Below are positions 63,992 through 64,000 of a stretch of 64,000 nucleotides of DNA, one piece after another (position 1 is the first letter of the stretch; each line of letters starts with the position of its first letter). The position numbers and the translations under genes are program-made. A model generated the notes under the pieces. The model saw nothing but the letters and a program-made list of their open reading frames with translations, searched no databases and had not been told where the DNA came from. Origin of the DNA: Bacillus sp. X1(2014). Its GTDB lineage: Bacteria > Bacillota > Bacilli > Bacillales_B > DSM-18226. Location: assembly GCF_007678255.1 (NCBI RefSeq), contig NZ_VEED01000006.1, positions 248,001 through 312,000 of the forward strand. Direction: 5' to 3'.

Positions 63992-64000
63992 CCCCAACAC

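Overview
The window looks like a low-GC, spore-forming Bacillaceae chromosome close to the replication origin. The sporulation protein YyaC, the Soj/Spo0J/Noc trio, the walRKHIJ-htrC-rlmH cluster and the rpsF-ssb-rpsR operon are arranged much as in Bacillus subtilis. Neobacillus or Mesobacillus relatives are plausible, but the sequence alone does not fix the genus. Strong AGGAGG-type ribosome binding sites, a lysine riboswitch, perfect or near-perfect parS sites and a DnaA-box cluster next to rlmH support this placement.

From about 36 kb to the right end the window is conserved core: htrC, walJ-walI-walH-walK-walR, an M23 cell-wall peptidase, four tRNA genes (Lys, Glu, Asp, Phe), purA, dnaC, rplI, gdpP, yybS, rpsR, ssb, rpsF, ychF, yyaE, yyzM, an MscS channel, yyaC, a DUF554 protein, spo0J, soj and noc. 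Nearly all of it is on the minus strand. The core is interrupted by a NERD-domain gene with a 52-bp repeat array between purA and dnaC, and by two GC-rich interspersed repeats.

Left of rlmH (1 to about 35.4 kb) lies accessory, mainly metabolic DNA. It holds a D-glucarate/galactarate operon with a divergent CdaR-type activator, an anion-transporter-like protein, a second divergent HPr kinase, an M20 amidohydrolase, a TatA-TatC pair facing a Tat-exported PhoX-type phosphatase, and a Gfo/Idh oxidoreductase divergent from an IclR regulator. It continues with two tandem glutamate-synthase-like flavoproteins, a riboswitch-controlled lysine-type ABC transporter, rocB, a first NERD gene with its own 52/53-bp array, an arginine-deiminase-like gene, a four-gene acyl-CoA operon and bioY under a probable BirA operator.

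Two observations stand out. First, two paralogous proteins (NERD nuclease fold, zinc ribbon, helical C-terminus) 19 kb apart are each followed at once by a tandem array. The two arrays differ in sequence but share a 52-bp period and a palindrome-plus-pyrimidine-spacer layout, which suggests a gene/array module. Second, the last 20 bp of rlmH recur almost exactly at two places in the accessory region, in the same orientation. The 3' end of rlmH is the known integration site of staphylococcal cassette chromosome elements, so the DNA left of rlmH may be stacked SCC-like cassettes.

All coordinates come from reading by eye. Functions of named families are homology recognition from memory, not database searches.
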